7,533 nucleotides of DNA from assembly GCA_947472655.1 (NCBI GenBank), contig CANJCG010000078.1, positions 1 to 7,533 on the forward strand, read 5' to 3'. The first letter of the stretch is position 1, and each line of letters starts with the position of its first letter. The stretch comes from Actinomycetota bacterium. Lineage in GTDB: Bacteria > Actinomycetota > Actinomycetes > S36-B12. The notes under the pieces are model-generated. The model was not told the origin of the DNA and did no database searches. It saw only the letters and a list, made by a program, of their open reading frames with translations. Shown here in pieces: positions 6,672 to 7,533 of the stretch. The position numbers were made by a program, and so were the translations under genes.

Positions 6672-7533
6672 GTACCTTTGTTCCGCCGATTCGTGCGGAT
6701 CTTGCCAACGAAGTTCCCTACGGTGCGCCACAAATATCTGTGCCTGTTCTCCTGAATGTGAACGAGAATCCCTTTGTATTGCCTGCCGAACTTGCTCAAG
6801 CGATAGGGGATGCGGTCGCGGGAATTGCTCCGAGTTTGAATCGCTATCCAGATCGTGAAGCAGTCACATTACGTTCTGCGTTAGCGATCTACCTCAAGGG
6901 CGAATCTGCAGCCACGGTGACCAATGATCAAATTTGGGCTGCCAACGGTTCTAATGAAATTCTGCACCAGATCTTTTTGGCTTTCGGCGGACCTGGTCGA
7001 GTGGCTCTAAGTTTTGACCCTACATATTCAATGTATCCCGAATATGCGCGTGACACTTTCACGAGTTACCTCACATTTCCACGACGTGAAGATTTCGCAA
7101 TCGACATGCCAGTAGCCCTGGCCGCAGTTGCCTCCGAAAAGCCGTCAATTGTGTTGCTGACATCACCCAATAATCCGACAGGCACAGCGCTACCACTAGC
7201 CGACATGGTTGCTATTCTTGAAGCTGGATTAGCAGTGAACGCAGTGGTGGTTATAGATGAGGCCTACATTGAATTTCGGCGTCACGGCACATCCAGTGCC
7301 TTGGAATTATTAGATCGTTTTCCCAATTTGATCGTCTCACGCACGATGAGTAAAGCCTTTGGTTTAGCTGGTGCTCGAATTGGTTACGCGATCGCAAGCC
7401 AGCAGCTAATAGATGCCTTGCGCATTGTCAGATTGCCGTATCACTTGTCAGCCGTCACTCAGGTTGTCGGCATCACAGCATTGCAACACTGGGGAGTCTT
7501 GCAAGCAGGGGTCGCAATCTTGCGTGCTGAACG
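6668..7533 (+). CDS. hisC: Histidinol-phosphate aminotransferase, 5' part (cut by window end)
   Basis: This PLP enzyme moves an amino group from glutamate to imidazole-acetol phosphate, giving histidinol phosphate, two steps before HisD. I translated it directly from the ATG at 6668. The frame stays open for 288 codons to the window end, so about 70-80 C-terminal residues of a usual 350-370 are missing. Class I/II aminotransferase landmarks are in order: LNVNENPF (29-36), NRYPD (58-62), ANGSNEIL (92-99), SPNNPTG with Asn169 (166-172), DEAYIEF with Asp197 and Tyr200 (197-203), the PLP lysine Lys229 in SRTMSKAFGLAG, and Arg237 in GARIGY, which holds the cofactor phosphate. The start overlaps the hisD stop as ATGA and has no Shine-Dalgarno sequence, which points to coupled translation. 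Related aromatic aminotransferases share these motifs, but placement directly after hisD decides for hisC. In this phylum hisB, hisH and hisA usually follow, outside the window. Confidence 0.96.
   Translation, partial: MSTFVPPIRADLANEVPYGAPQISVPVLLNVNENPFVLPAELAQAIGDAVAGIAPSLNRYPDREAVTLRSALAIYLKGESAATVTNDQIWAANGSNEILHQIFLAFGGPGRVALSFDPTYSMYPEYARDTFTSYLTFPRREDFAIDMPVALAAVASEKPSIVLLTSPNNPTGTALPLADMVAILEAGLAVNAVVVIDEAYIEFRRHGTSSALELLDRFPNLIVSRTMSKAFGLAGARIGYAIASQQLIDALRIVRLPYHLSAVTQVVGITALQHWGVLQAGVAILRAE

Noticed and set aside
6448..6858. Plus-strand cysteine-rich frame of 136 codons across the hisD-hisC junction
   Set aside because: It is out of frame with two strongly conserved genes that fully occupy the interval; the cysteines come from frame-shifted reading.

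Overview
The window reads as a compact core-genome segment from an actinobacterium of intermediate G+C content. All six genes are on the plus strand. Three things support Actinomycetota: the gene order lspA - rluD-type synthase - dnaE - small four-helix membrane protein - hisD - hisC, recalled as a condensed version of the Streptomyces order; a DnaE that resembles actinobacterial DnaE1, including a complete PHP metal site; and a DUF2567-like membrane protein. The moderate base composition, tiny gaps and stop/start overlaps suggest a streamlined lineage, perhaps an aquatic, uncultured actinobacterium. That placement is inference only.

Layout. Bases 1-359 hold the 3' part of lspA (lipoprotein signal peptidase). 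An ATGA overlap leads into an RluA/RluD-family 23S rRNA pseudouridine synthase (356-1288). After a 21-base gap comes the complete replicative DNA polymerase III alpha subunit, dnaE (1310-4846). Its stop codon overlaps the start of a four-helix membrane protein (4846-5334). After a 23-base gap come hisD (5358-6671) and, again through an ATGA overlap, hisC (6668 to the window end, cut off by it). The two his genes carry out the last step of histidine synthesis and the transamination step before it.

Regulation. Neither gene that follows a real gap has a well-placed Shine-Dalgarno sequence. Both instead have a TANNNT -10-like hexamer at exactly -12 to -7 from the start codon, the spacing expected of leaderless actinobacterial transcripts: TAGAGT before dnaE and TAAACT before hisD. 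The three overlapping starts lack this hexamer and look translationally coupled. An inverted repeat with a two-turn spacing lies against the hisD -10 hexamer and could be an operator.

There is no mobile element, CRISPR array, RNA gene or defence cassette in the window. No stretch over 300 bases is without a gene; the largest gap is 23 bases. The region is ordinary housekeeping DNA, and the points worth a second look are its start-site architecture, the hisD upstream repeat and the small membrane protein coupled to dnaE. I did not find an undescribed system here.
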